From: Lachnospiraceae bacterium UBA7093
Lineage (GTDB): Bacteria > Bacillota > Clostridia > Lachnospirales > Lachnospiraceae
Reading direction: 5' to 3'
Assembly: GCA_002492465.1 (NCBI GenBank)
Contig: DKYT01000013.1
Coordinates: 30,896 to 94,895 of the forward strand
DNA length: 64,000 nt
The notes under the pieces were generated by a model that searched no databases, was not told the origin of the DNA, and saw nothing but the letters and a program-made list of their open reading frames with translations. Positions 16,702 to 24,984 of this stretch are shown in pieces. The first letter of the stretch is position 1; each line of letters starts with the position of its first letter. Position numbers and translations under genes: made by a program.

Positions 16702-18039
16702 ATGAATTTTGTGGAAATCATTACCACAGACCAGAGCAGACAGGAATACTGGAAACGGGAGGAGCGGGCGCCGGAAGAAATAACAGACTGCATGCATGTG
16801 TTAAATTTATATCCGGAAATTACCCTTCAGACCCTGGAAGGCTTTGGCGGTGCGTTTACGGAAGCTGCGGCTGAGAATTATCTTTCCCTTAAGAAGGAAG
16901 CAAAAAAGGAATTCCTGGAGGGATATTTCGGAGAAGAGGGGCTTGGCTATTGCATGGGACGTATTTCCATGAACAGCTGTGATTTTGCCCTTGGAAATTA
17001 CACTTATGTGGAGGAGGGGGATTCCGATCTTGCCACCTTTCAGATTGCCCATGACAAAAAAGCCATTATTCCGTTGATCAAAGAGGCAATGAGGCTTACG
17101 GGAGGGGAACTGCCTTTGCTGATGTCTCCCTGGTCGCCCCCCGCTTATATGAAAACCAACGGGGATATGAACCATGGGGGAAAATTAAAGAAAGAATATT
17201 ATAAGTTATGGGCGCAGTATTATGTGAAATTTATTCTTGCCTGTAAAAAGGAAGGAATTAATATCCGGTATTTGACGGTACAGAACGAACCTGCTGCGGT
17301 TCAGACCTGGGACTCCTGTATTTATACGGGAACAGAGGAAGGAACCTTTGCTGCGGATTACTTGGCGCCTGCCTTAAAGAAAGCGGGACTTTCCCATGTG
17401 CAGATCTTTATATGGGATCACAATAAGGAAGAAATGTATGCAAGGGCAAAGGAAAGCTTTCAGGTTCCCGGCTGCAGGGAGGCAGTGATCGGAGTGGCAA
17501 TGCACTGGTACACGGGGGATCACTTTGACAGCATCCGTGCCGTAAAGCATCTGTATCCTGAAAAGAAGGTGTTTTTTACGGAAGGATGCGTGGAGTATTC
17601 CAGGTTTTCCCATGCAGGGGAAGTGGAGAATGCAGAAATGTACGCCCACGATATATTGGGCAATCTGAAAGCGGGGACAGAGGCATTTTTGGATTGGAAC
17701 CTGTTGCTGGATGAACAGGGCGGTCCCAACCATGTGGGCAATTACTGCGCGGCGCCTGTTATGTGCGACGGTGCCGGGGGAATTTTGAAAAAGCTCCCTT
17801 ACTACTATATCGGACATTTTAGCCGTTACATCAAACGGGGGGCAAAGCAGATTATGACCAGCTGTTATACCGACGGTGTGGAAAGCCTGGCATTTTTGAA
17901 TCCCGACGGAGAGCGGGTGGTAGTAATTTTAAACAAAGGAGACCGGGATTATGAGGTTTCCCTACGGGAAGAGGGAAGGGGAATCTGCGTTGTGGCAGGC
18001 GCCCATTCCATAAAAACCATAAGACTTGTAAAAAAATAA
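16702..18039 (+). CDS. GH30-family glycosidase (cytoplasmic beta-glucosidase / beta-1,6-glucanase-like)
   Basis: 445 residues of the GH30 clan-A barrel. The early motif LEGFGGAFTEAAAENY, acid/base Glu196 in VQNEP and nucleophile Glu294 in FFTEGC are present. A C-terminal beta-domain completes the protein. GH30 includes glucosylceramidases, beta-1,6-glucanases and beta-xylosidases; there is no secretion signal, so an intracellular exo-glycosidase acting on imported oligosaccharides is likeliest. The start is the ATG at 16702, 7 bp after GGAGGT, which overlaps the end of the upstream gene; an upstream TTG at 16687 has no site. Last gene of the enzyme cluster before the transporter promoter. Confidence 0.85.
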   Translation: MNFVEIITTDQSRQEYWKREERAPEEITDCMHVLNLYPEITLQTLEGFGGAFTEAAAENYLSLKKEAKKEFLEGYFGEEGLGYCMGRISMNSCDFALGNYTYVEEGDSDLATFQIAHDKKAIIPLIKEAMRLTGGELPLLMSPWSPPAYMKTNGDMNHGGKLKKEYYKLWAQYYVKFILACKKEGINIRYLTVQNEPAAVQTWDSCIYTGTEEGTFAADYLAPALKKAGLSHVQIFIWDHNKEEMYARAKESFQVPGCREAVIGVAMHWYTGDHFDSIRAVKHLYPEKKVFFTEGCVEYSRFSHAGEVENAEMYAHDILGNLKAGTEAFLDWNLLLDEQGGPNHVGNYCAAPVMCDGAGGILKKLPYYYIGHFSRYIKRGAKQIMTSCYTDGVESLAFLNPDGERVVVILNKGDRDYEVSLREEGRGICVVAGAHSIKTIRLVKK

Positions 18040-18084
18040 CACCTTTTTAAAATTTGAGCAATTTTTTTGGGCATTATGGAAACA

Positions 18085-18090
18085 TATAAT
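18085..18090 (+). promoter_or_regulatory. Probable -10 box before the transporter operon
   Basis: TATAAT lies 54 bp before the binding-protein start in a 104-bp A/T-rich gap. The -35 region at the right distance is only a T-run, so an activator such as the YesN-type regulator encoded downstream may be needed (inference). Confidence 0.45.
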
Positions 18091-18143
18091 GGACTTACAA
18101 ACAAGGAACTATAAAATGTTTCACAAAAACAGGAGGATAAGTT

Positions 18144-19616
18144 ATGAAACTTAAAAAGTTAACCGCGTTACTATTGGCTGGCATTATGACTTTTTCGTTG
18201 ACGGCATGTGGAGGCGGCAGCGACCAGGGCTCAGCCTCTTCCGGCACTTCACAGGAATCGGGGGACAGTGGTTCAGCCGGTACAGAGGCAGAGGCAGAGG
18301 CAGAGGGCGAGGCGGAAAGCAGCGGAGAATTAAGTGGCAAGCTGGTAATATGGACCCTTGCCGCCGACCTGGAGCAGTTTGCAGACAGATTCAAAGAGAA
18401 AAATCCCGGTGTTGAGACAGAGGTTGTGGTAATTGCCCCCGGCGATTATCCTACCAAGGTAGAAACGGCACTGCTTGGCGGAGACGACAGCGTTGACATT
18501 ATTGTAGGCGAGCCTAAGATGCTTCAGTCCATGTATGATGCGGAATTCTTTGCAAATCTGGACGATTTTGGCGCAAAAGATTACGAAGGACAGATCGTTG
18601 ATTATGTATGGCAGGTTGGACAGGATGATGAAGGCATCCAGAGAGCCATTTCCTACCAGATTACACCCATCGGTTTCTACTACAGAAGAGACATTGCCGA
18701 TAAGGTATTTGGTTACTCAGATCCCGAATCAGTAGGCAAACTGTTTGCTGATTACGATACCATCATTGAAACCGGCAAAACCCTTAAGGATGCAGGCTAC
18801 AGAATCTTTGCTTCCGACGCTGAAACGCAGCACTTTAAAGGACAGAGCTCATGGGTAGTGGACGGCGTATTGAATGTTGACCCTCACAGATATGAATTTA
18901 TGGATCTTGCCGTTGACCTTTACAAGGAAGATCTGACAGCGTATGCATCACAGTGGACAGCTCCCTGGTATCAGGCTATGAGCGGCCCCGTTCCGATCTT
19001 GAATGCAGATATTCAGGGCGGCGTATGGGATACCGACGAAAACGGCGATCCTCTCTTGAATGTATGGGATGCTGAAAACTTTAACGCTAACGTTGGAAAT
19101 TATTCCGATGAAACAGCAGAAGTATTTGCATTTGGACTTCCCGCATGGGGCGTACTCACATTGAGAGATAATGTAGGCGACACCGCAGGGCTTTGGGGCG
19201 TGTGCGCCGGTCCCGATTACGGATATGACGGCGGTACTTATATCGGTATCAGCGATCAGTCCAAGAATAAAGACCTTGCATGGGAATTTGTGAAGTTCTG
19301 TACCTTAAATGAAGAAACTGCCGACTGGTGGATCGAGGCTTCTCAGGGCGATACCGTTTCTCTGATCTCCGCACTTGAAAAGCACGCAGAGGACGGCAAC
19401 GAAACCTATGGCGGACAGCAGCTGTATAAGTTCTGGCTGGAGCAGGCAAAGGGAATTAACTTATCCAACGTAACAGAATATGATACGGCAATCGACGCAG
19501 CATGGAGCAATGCGATTACAGCAGTTAAGACGGGAGAAAAGACCAAGGATGAGGCGATAGAGGGCTTCTACGATGAGGTTGCGGCTACCTATCCGGATCT
19601 TGAGATCAACCGGTAA
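18144..19616 (+). CDS. Sugar ABC transporter substrate-binding lipoprotein (CUT1 family)
   Basis: 490 residues. Signal peptide with lipobox LTAC (Cys22), an acidic Ser/Gly/Glu linker encoded partly by a hexanucleotide repeat, then a type I/II periplasmic-binding fold (KLVIWTLAADLEQFADRF is the usual start of the mature family-1 domain). Trp-rich segments (SQWTAPWYQ, PAWGVLTLRD) suit stacking against sugar rings. It delivers oligosaccharide to the two permeases encoded next; no ATPase is nearby, so it probably uses a shared MsmX-type ATPase, as is common for CUT1 systems. Strong AGGAGG ribosome site. Confidence 0.92.
   Translation: MKLKKLTALLLAGIMTFSLTACGGGSDQGSASSGTSQESGDSGSAGTEAEAEAEGEAESSGELSGKLVIWTLAADLEQFADRFKEKNPGVETEVVVIAPGDYPTKVETALLGGDDSVDIIVGEPKMLQSMYDAEFFANLDDFGAKDYEGQIVDYVWQVGQDDEGIQRAISYQITPIGFYYRRDIADKVFGYSDPESVGKLFADYDTIIETGKTLKDAGYRIFASDAETQHFKGQSSWVVDGVLNVDPHRYEFMDLAVDLYKEDLTAYASQWTAPWYQAMSGPVPILNADIQGGVWDTDENGDPLLNVWDAENFNANVGNYSDETAEVFAFGLPAWGVLTLRDNVGDTAGLWGVCAGPDYGYDGGTYIGISDQSKNKDLAWEFVKFCTLNEETADWWIEASQGDTVSLISALEKHAEDGNETYGGQQLYKFWLEQAKGINLSNVTEYDTAIDAAWSNAITAVKTGEKTKDEAIEGFYDEVAATYPDLEINR
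18284..18307 (+). repeat. AGAGGC hexanucleotide repeat in the lipoprotein linker
   Basis: Three exact AGAGGC units and a partial fourth encode part of the EAEAEAEGEAE linker after the lipid anchor. Six-base steps keep the frame, so length change would alter only linker length. Confidence 0.75.
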
Positions 19617-19633
19617 ATAGTGACAGAATTCTA

Positions 19634-19663
19634 AGAGCGAAGGGTGTAAAAGCCCTTCTCTCT
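19634..19663 (+). other. Intergenic hairpin between binding protein and permease genes
   Basis: AGAG-C-GAAGGG (19634-19644) pairs with CCCTTC-T-CTCT (19653-19663) around an 8-nt loop, with one internal mismatch and no strong T-run. Such hairpins often protect the binding-protein mRNA or cause partial termination, giving more binding protein than permease. Confidence 0.5.
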
Positions 19664-19694
19664 GTTCCTAAAAACATTGGTGGAGGTGATACAT

Positions 19695-20615
19695 ATGGCT
19701 GGTGGCAATGTTGCTATAAAAAAACAGAAAAAGAAAAATTATAACAATATGGCATACTTTTTTGTACTGCCTTTTGTATTGGTATTCCTGATTTTCAGTG
19801 TGTATCCTGTTTTTCGTACGCTGCAGCTTTCCTTTGCAAATTATAAAGGCTTTGGAAAAATCGATTATATAGGCTTTAAAAATTACATTCGCGTATTGAA
19901 GGATCCGTATTTTTGGACGGCATTGGGCAATACCATTAAAATTTGGAGCGTTAATATTGTGCTGCAGCTTGGGATGGCGTTTTTGTTGACCATCGTATTC
20001 AGCGATATCAAGTATAAGATTAAAGGTCTTGGTTTTTTCAGGGCGGTTTATTATCTGCCCAATATTATTGCGGCAACTTCCGTTGCATTCCTGTTTAAGA
20101 CCCTGTTGGACTGGAGATACGGAACCATCAACCAGATTCTGGCGAAGGTGGGCGTGGATTCGCCTATTAACTGGCTGGGGCAGCCTTTTACGGCGCAGCT
20201 GTCTATTTCTTTGATACAGACCTGGATGTGGTTCGGCAATTCCTTCATTATGCTGATGGCTGGGGTACAGGGTATTAACAAGGATTACTTTGAAGCGGCG
20301 TCCATCGATGGCGCAGGGCGGTGGAAAAGCTTTTACTATATAACCCTTCCGCTGCTTCGTCCCATTTTACTGTATGTTACCATAACTTCCCTGATCGGCG
20401 GCATTCAGATGTTCGACCTGCCGTTCCTGATCGGTACCGTAAACGGAGAACCTCTTGGGGCAACCCAGACGGCAATTATGTATCTGTATAAATTTGGCTT
20501 TGCAACCAGACCCAAGCAGGTGGGATATGCCTCGGCAATTGCGTATGTATTGTTCCTGATGATTTTGATTATATCCATTATACAATTCAAGGTCATGAAC
20601 AGAAAGGAGGACTAG
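19695..20615 (+). CDS. Sugar ABC transporter permease, MalF-like
   Basis: 306 residues, about six transmembrane helices, with the cytoplasmic EAA loop EAASIDGAGRWKSFYYITLP that contacts the ATPase. The N-terminus is basic (KKQKKKN) before the first helix. It pairs with the following permease to form the CUT1 channel. The ATG at 19695 is chosen because GGAGGTGAT ends 4 bp upstream; a TTG at 19677 lies ahead of that site and cannot use it. The substrate is inferred to be beta-gluco-oligosaccharide from the neighbouring phosphorylases. Confidence 0.93.
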   Translation: MAGGNVAIKKQKKKNYNNMAYFFVLPFVLVFLIFSVYPVFRTLQLSFANYKGFGKIDYIGFKNYIRVLKDPYFWTALGNTIKIWSVNIVLQLGMAFLLTIVFSDIKYKIKGLGFFRAVYYLPNIIAATSVAFLFKTLLDWRYGTINQILAKVGVDSPINWLGQPFTAQLSISLIQTWMWFGNSFIMLMAGVQGINKDYFEAASIDGAGRWKSFYYITLPLLRPILLYVTITSLIGGIQMFDLPFLIGTVNGEPLGATQTAIMYLYKFGFATRPKQVGYASAIAYVLFLMILIISIIQFKVMNRKED

Positions 20616-20618
20616 GGT

Positions 20619-21446
20619 ATGGCTTATAAAATTAAAAAAGGAATCGTGTATCTTGTTTTAATTTTCCTGGCTGTTATCTGTATGGTTCCCTTTCTGCTGA
20701 TGCTGGTGAACGCCACCAGAAGCGGAAGAGAGATTATGACATCCTTTACGCTGATTCCCGGCGACAGTCTGAAGGATAACTGGAATGCGGTGTTTGGTTT
20801 CTTTAACTTATTCCAGGGCTTGTGGAACAGCTTTAAGATTGCAGTTCCCGCAACAATCCTTACATCCTATTTTTCCGCGTTAACGGCATATGCGTTGACG
20901 GTATACAAGTTTAAAGGAAAAAATGTGATTTTCTATACCATCGTTATTTTTATGATGATTCCGGGACAGCTGAGTCTGATTGGTTTTTACAACCTGGTAT
21001 CGGGGCTGAAGCTGATCGATTCCTATGTTCCGCTGATCATTCCGGCGATTGCGTCTCCCGGCACGGTATTTTTCCTGAAGCAGTATCTGGAATCCGTTTT
21101 GCCCATGGCGTTGCTGGAAGCGGCAAGAATCGACGGGGCAAAGGAAATCAGTATTTTCCATAAAATCGTATTTCCGATTATGGCGCCCGGCGTTGCCACC
21201 ATGGCGATCGGCAGCTTTATCGGCAACTGGAACTCTTACCTGATTCCATTGCTTTTGCTGAATTCCCCCAAGAAATTCACCCTGCCCGTTATGATCGCAT
21301 CCCTGAACGCATCAAAAGATATCGGTACAAACCAGGGCGCGATTTATATGGCGCTTGCCGTGTCCATTGTTCCTGTTTTGATCGTATTCTGCTTCTGCTC
21401 GAAATATATTATCAGCAGTATTTCGGCAGGCAGTGTAAAAGAATAA
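20619..21446 (+). CDS. Sugar ABC transporter permease, MalG-like
   Basis: 275 residues with about six membrane helices and the EAA motif LLEAARIDGAKEISIFHKIV before the last helices, typical of the second CUT1 permease. It starts 3 bp after the partner gene with AAAGGAGG as ribosome site, indicating tight coupling. A GC-rich hairpin closes the operon. Confidence 0.93.
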   Translation: MAYKIKKGIVYLVLIFLAVICMVPFLLMLVNATRSGREIMTSFTLIPGDSLKDNWNAVFGFFNLFQGLWNSFKIAVPATILTSYFSALTAYALTVYKFKGKNVIFYTIVIFMMIPGQLSLIGFYNLVSGLKLIDSYVPLIIPAIASPGTVFFLKQYLESVLPMALLEAARIDGAKEISIFHKIVFPIMAPGVATMAIGSFIGNWNSYLIPLLLLNSPKKFTLPVMIASLNASKDIGTNQGAIYMALAVSIVPVLIVFCFCSKYIISSISAGSVKE

Positions 21447-21449
21447 ACA

Positions 21450-21478
21450 AACGCCGTCACGCAGAGCGTGGCGGCGTT
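21450..21478 (+). terminator. GC-rich hairpin after the permease operon
   Basis: AACGCCGTCACGC (21450-21462) pairs with GCGTGGCGGCGTT (21466-21478), 13 pairs with one G-T wobble and a 3-nt loop. No T-run follows, so it is either a weak terminator or a 3'-end stabiliser. Confidence 0.55.
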
Positions 21479-21480
21479 CG

Positions 21481-21509
21481 TTGCATTCTGGACGATTTTT
21501 AGATATAAT
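21481..21509 (+). promoter_or_regulatory. Promoter of the binding protein/two-component operon
   Basis: TTGCAT (21481-21486) and TATAAT (21504-21509) with 17-bp spacing, 35 bp before the lipoprotein start. Confidence 0.7.
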
Positions 21510-21544
21510 AAAGATAGATGGAAACAGGAGCAGGAGAGTAATTT

Positions 21545-23140
21545 ATGGCTGAGAAAATACAGGTGCGGATCCTTTGCATACTGATGCTTACAGCGTTATT
21601 TCTGACGGCATGCAGAGGAGAGGCAGCGCAGGAAGCAGAAGCGGGGGGAGCGGCAGGAGAGCCGATTACCCTGGACTGGTACATTAATTATACATGGTAT
21701 AATACCCCTTGGGGAGGCAATGTGGTTTCCGACCAGATCACCCAGGATACAGGCATCCGCATTCATTTCGTCTCGCCTATGGGAAACGAGGAAGAAAAAT
21801 TTAACGCCCTGATGTCATCGGATTCTCTTCCGGATCTGATTACCCTTGGCTGGTGGGAGAACCAGGTGGACGAAATGATCGACGGCGACATGGTATATGC
21901 CTTGAATGAACTGGCGGATGAATATGACGCTTATTTCTGGCAGGTGGCGGATCCTACTGTGGTTTCCTGGTATACCAGGGAGGACGGGAATCTGTATTGC
22001 TATCCCAATTCTTTTTATACGCCTTCGGATTATGAGAAGTATGATAATATAGGTTCCAATCAGACTTTTCTTGTGAGAAAAGATATTTACGAGGCTTTGG
22101 GATGTCCGGACATGACCACAAGGGAGGGCTTTAAGGACGCCGTAAGGCGCGCCGCCCGGCAGTTCCCCGAAGTGGAGGGATATCCGTTGATTCCCATAGG
22201 CGCCCATGAATTTAATCACACAGGCTGCGTATCCTTTGATCAGTATCTGCAGAATTTTCTCGCCGTGCCTTATGAAAAGGATGGGGAATATTATGACAGA
22301 TACACGGATCCGGAATATATTGCATGGCTGAAAACCTTCCGGGAGCTGGGGGAGGAAGGTTATTTGAAGGAGGACATTTTCATCGACCAGAGAACCCAGA
22401 TGGAGGAAAAGCTGGCGAGAGGGCAGTATTTCTGCATGCTTTATCAGAGAACCGATATAGTAGGACAGCAGTCTGAGCTGTACACGAAGAATCCGGATAT
22501 GGTTTATATAGCGGTAGACGGACCCCAAAATACGGCGGGAGACGATCCGGTGCTTCCGGGAGGCGGATTGAACGGATGGACGGTTACTTTCATTTCAAAA
22601 AATTGCAAATATCCCGATCGGGCGATTAAGCTGTTTTCCTATCTTATGAGCGAGAAGGGACAAAAGCTGGTCTACCTTGGCGTGGAGGGTATTACTTATG
22701 ATATGGTAGACGGAAAGCCGGTGGTAAAGGAAGAGGTTTTGGAGCTGTTAAACAGCGACCGTGAGCAATATGATGCAATTTACGGAGCGGACGACGCATA
22801 TTGGATGTTTCAGGATAATGTAAAACAGCTGGAGTGGCGGATGCCTTCTGTGCCGCCCAACGGGCAGCTGGAGGAATGGACCTATCCCTATACCCATTAT
22901 CTTGCCCAGTATGAGATCAGCTTTGACCGAAACACAGAGGCGGGAGATGCGGATGTAAACATTAAAAAGCTGTGGAGCAAAACTTTGCCTAACCTTTTAT
23001 TGGCGCCTACGGAGGAAGAATTTGATCGTATTATGGACGACTTTATAAAGGAACGGGAAAGGCTGGGCTTTGACCTGGTAGTGGAAGAAAGTGCCAGACA
23101 GACGCGGGAGATAAAAGAAAGGCTTGGACTGCAGGAATAA
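21545..23140 (+). CDS. Second extracellular solute-binding lipoprotein (LipO/YtcQ-like)
   Basis: 531 residues. Lipobox LTAC (Cys23) after a hydrophobic signal; the mature part begins ITLDWYINYTWYNTPWGG and shows the long family-1 binding-protein architecture common in Paenibacillus/Lachnospiraceae LipO-type proteins. Many surface Trp/Tyr residues suggest a carbohydrate ligand. It has no permeases of its own: the next two genes are a YesM-type kinase and a YesN-type regulator, 8 and 12-24 bp apart. It may either feed the neighbouring permeases or act as a ligand-sensing partner of the kinase (inference). GGAG ribosome site precedes the ATG. Confidence 0.88.
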   Translation: MAEKIQVRILCILMLTALFLTACRGEAAQEAEAGGAAGEPITLDWYINYTWYNTPWGGNVVSDQITQDTGIRIHFVSPMGNEEEKFNALMSSDSLPDLITLGWWENQVDEMIDGDMVYALNELADEYDAYFWQVADPTVVSWYTREDGNLYCYPNSFYTPSDYEKYDNIGSNQTFLVRKDIYEALGCPDMTTREGFKDAVRRAARQFPEVEGYPLIPIGAHEFNHTGCVSFDQYLQNFLAVPYEKDGEYYDRYTDPEYIAWLKTFRELGEEGYLKEDIFIDQRTQMEEKLARGQYFCMLYQRTDIVGQQSELYTKNPDMVYIAVDGPQNTAGDDPVLPGGGLNGWTVTFISKNCKYPDRAIKLFSYLMSEKGQKLVYLGVEGITYDMVDGKPVVKEEVLELLNSDREQYDAIYGADDAYWMFQDNVKQLEWRMPSVPPNGQLEEWTYPYTHYLAQYEISFDRNTEAGDADVNIKKLWSKTLPNLLLAPTEEEFDRIMDDFIKERERLGFDLVVEESARQTREIKERLGLQE

Positions 23141-23148
23141 GCGGCAAG

Positions 23149-24960
23149 ATGGAGACTGAAATGAAAGGAATAAAGGAAAGGTTTCAAGGCTATAAGCTGA
23201 ATACGAAAATCACAATTATCTGCCTTCTTTTTATTCTGATTCCCATGATCGGACTTCCAAGCTGGCTTTTTCATGTGATGGAGGATAACCTGATCAGTGA
23301 AAAAAGCAATGCCATGGAGTATAAGCTGAGCAAGGGCTATGATCAGATTGTCACCGGAATAGACGCGGTTAATATGTCTACCCAGTTTTTTCTCAGCGAT
23401 CAGGGTTTAAAGGACTTTTTGGTTGCAAGGAAAAAGGGGGAGGAATATGCAACGGAGGAGCTTCTGGAATTTTACAACACCGATATTGCTTCGCTGGAAA
23501 GAATGGTCAATAATAATACGGCGCTTTATCAGGTTCGGGTATATGCGGAGGATTCTTTCATGCAGGAAATGATGCCCATTCTTTACCGTAGAGACCGTTT
23601 GGAAAAACAGGAATTTGCAGAGGACGGCGTGACTTATGGCTGGAAATTTGATTATGAGGACAGGTTATTTTCCCGCTATGAGCAGTATCGGGGAAGCAGG
23701 AAGGTTTTAGCGCTGATCACGCCCATAGAGGTTTACGGACTGGGCGAAATCGGGGTGATAGAGGCGGCGATGAGCATGGATACCATGTTTCCTCTGATCT
23801 ACGATTCCACAAAAGAAGAATGGAGCTGTTTTATCGACGAGAGTGGGAGGGCTTATTTTGCAGGGGAATTTCATACGGAAGAAAATCAAAGGCTTGCGGC
23901 GCAGATCTTAGAGGAAAATACAGACAAAGAAGGGGAACTTTCTGTTTATTACAGAAAAGACGGAAAGCGGCGGCTGATTGTTGGGTGTCAGAAGGTCAGG
24001 GAACTAAACGGTATGCTGATCAGCGTGGATGATTTTTCTAAAGACATGAAGCAGATTTACCGCCAGCGCAGTATTTTTATTTTTGCGGGAATTTTGGTTA
24101 TGGCGCTGTTGGCAGTGGCGGTAAACGGGGCGGCGAAAAAGCTCCTTAGCCGGTTTTATGTAATCCTTCACGCTATTCGGAAGGTGCAGAAGGGAGATCT
24201 GGATGTAGTGATCGAAAACTGCGGAACAGATGAGATGGGAGAGCTGGGGAATCAGATCAATAAGATGCTGGTTAATATCAAACAGCTTACCGCAGACAAC
24301 CTGAATCATGAGCTATTAATGAAAAACACGCAGATTCGGGCGCTGCAGAACCAGATCAATGCCCATTTTATTTATAACGTTCTGGAATCCATCAAAATGA
24401 TGGCGGAGATTGAAGAAAAATATGAGATTCCCGATGCCATCACCGCGTTGGGAAAGCTGCTCCGCTACAGCATGAAATGGACAAAAGATAATGTAACCAT
24501 AGAGGAAGAGCTGGAATATGTCCGCAATTACCTGCGGCTGGTTAACCTGCGGTTCGATTATGAGATTTACCTGTCGGAAAACATACCGGAAATTATCCGG
24601 CGGCAGAAAATTCCCAAGATGTCCCTGCAGCCGATTGTGGAAAACGCCATCTATCATGGAATCGAGCAGATGGCGGAGGACACCAACATATACATAAAAG
24701 GTATTGTAAAGGGTCAGGATTGTATGATTGAGATTACGGATGCAGGCAGAGGAATGGATCAGGAAGAGGTAGAGAAGCTGTATCAAAGGATAAACGGAGA
24801 GCTGGAGGCGTCAGGAGGCTCAGGAAACGGCATTGGACTGAAAAATGTACAGGATCGGATTAAAATCAGCTTTGGAGAAAAATATGGAATTGAAATTGCA
24901 TCGAAGCTGGGCTGTTATACAAAAGTAATGATCTGCATTCCCATGACAGAAGAGGGATAA
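23149..24960 (+). CDS. YesM-type sensor histidine kinase
   Basis: 603 residues. TM1 at about 22-43, an extracellular sensor of about 255 residues, TM2 at about 303-322, HAMP (LSRFYVILHAIRKVQKGDLD), then a LytS/YesM-type His_kinase with phosphoacceptor His406 in QINAHFIYN (the family usually has NPHF; the Ala is a mild variant) and an ATPase with PIVENAIYHG and GNGIGLKNVQDR. It phosphorylates the response regulator encoded next. Start: ATG 23149 is the first; an ATG at 23161 is possible because neither has a strong ribosome site. The sensed ligand is probably an extracellular oligosaccharide (inference). Confidence 0.92.
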   Translation: METEMKGIKERFQGYKLNTKITIICLLFILIPMIGLPSWLFHVMEDNLISEKSNAMEYKLSKGYDQIVTGIDAVNMSTQFFLSDQGLKDFLVARKKGEEYATEELLEFYNTDIASLERMVNNNTALYQVRVYAEDSFMQEMMPILYRRDRLEKQEFAEDGVTYGWKFDYEDRLFSRYEQYRGSRKVLALITPIEVYGLGEIGVIEAAMSMDTMFPLIYDSTKEEWSCFIDESGRAYFAGEFHTEENQRLAAQILEENTDKEGELSVYYRKDGKRRLIVGCQKVRELNGMLISVDDFSKDMKQIYRQRSIFIFAGILVMALLAVAVNGAAKKLLSRFYVILHAIRKVQKGDLDVVIENCGTDEMGELGNQINKMLVNIKQLTADNLNHELLMKNTQIRALQNQINAHFIYNVLESIKMMAEIEEKYEIPDAITALGKLLRYSMKWTKDNVTIEEELEYVRNYLRLVNLRFDYEIYLSENIPEIIRRQKIPKMSLQPIVENAIYHGIEQMAEDTNIYIKGIVKGQDCMIEITDAGRGMDQEEVEKLYQRINGELEASGGSGNGIGLKNVQDRIKISFGEKYGIEIASKLGCYTKVMICIPMTEEG

Positions 24961-24984
24961 AGAATAAATGGAATGGAGGGAAAG

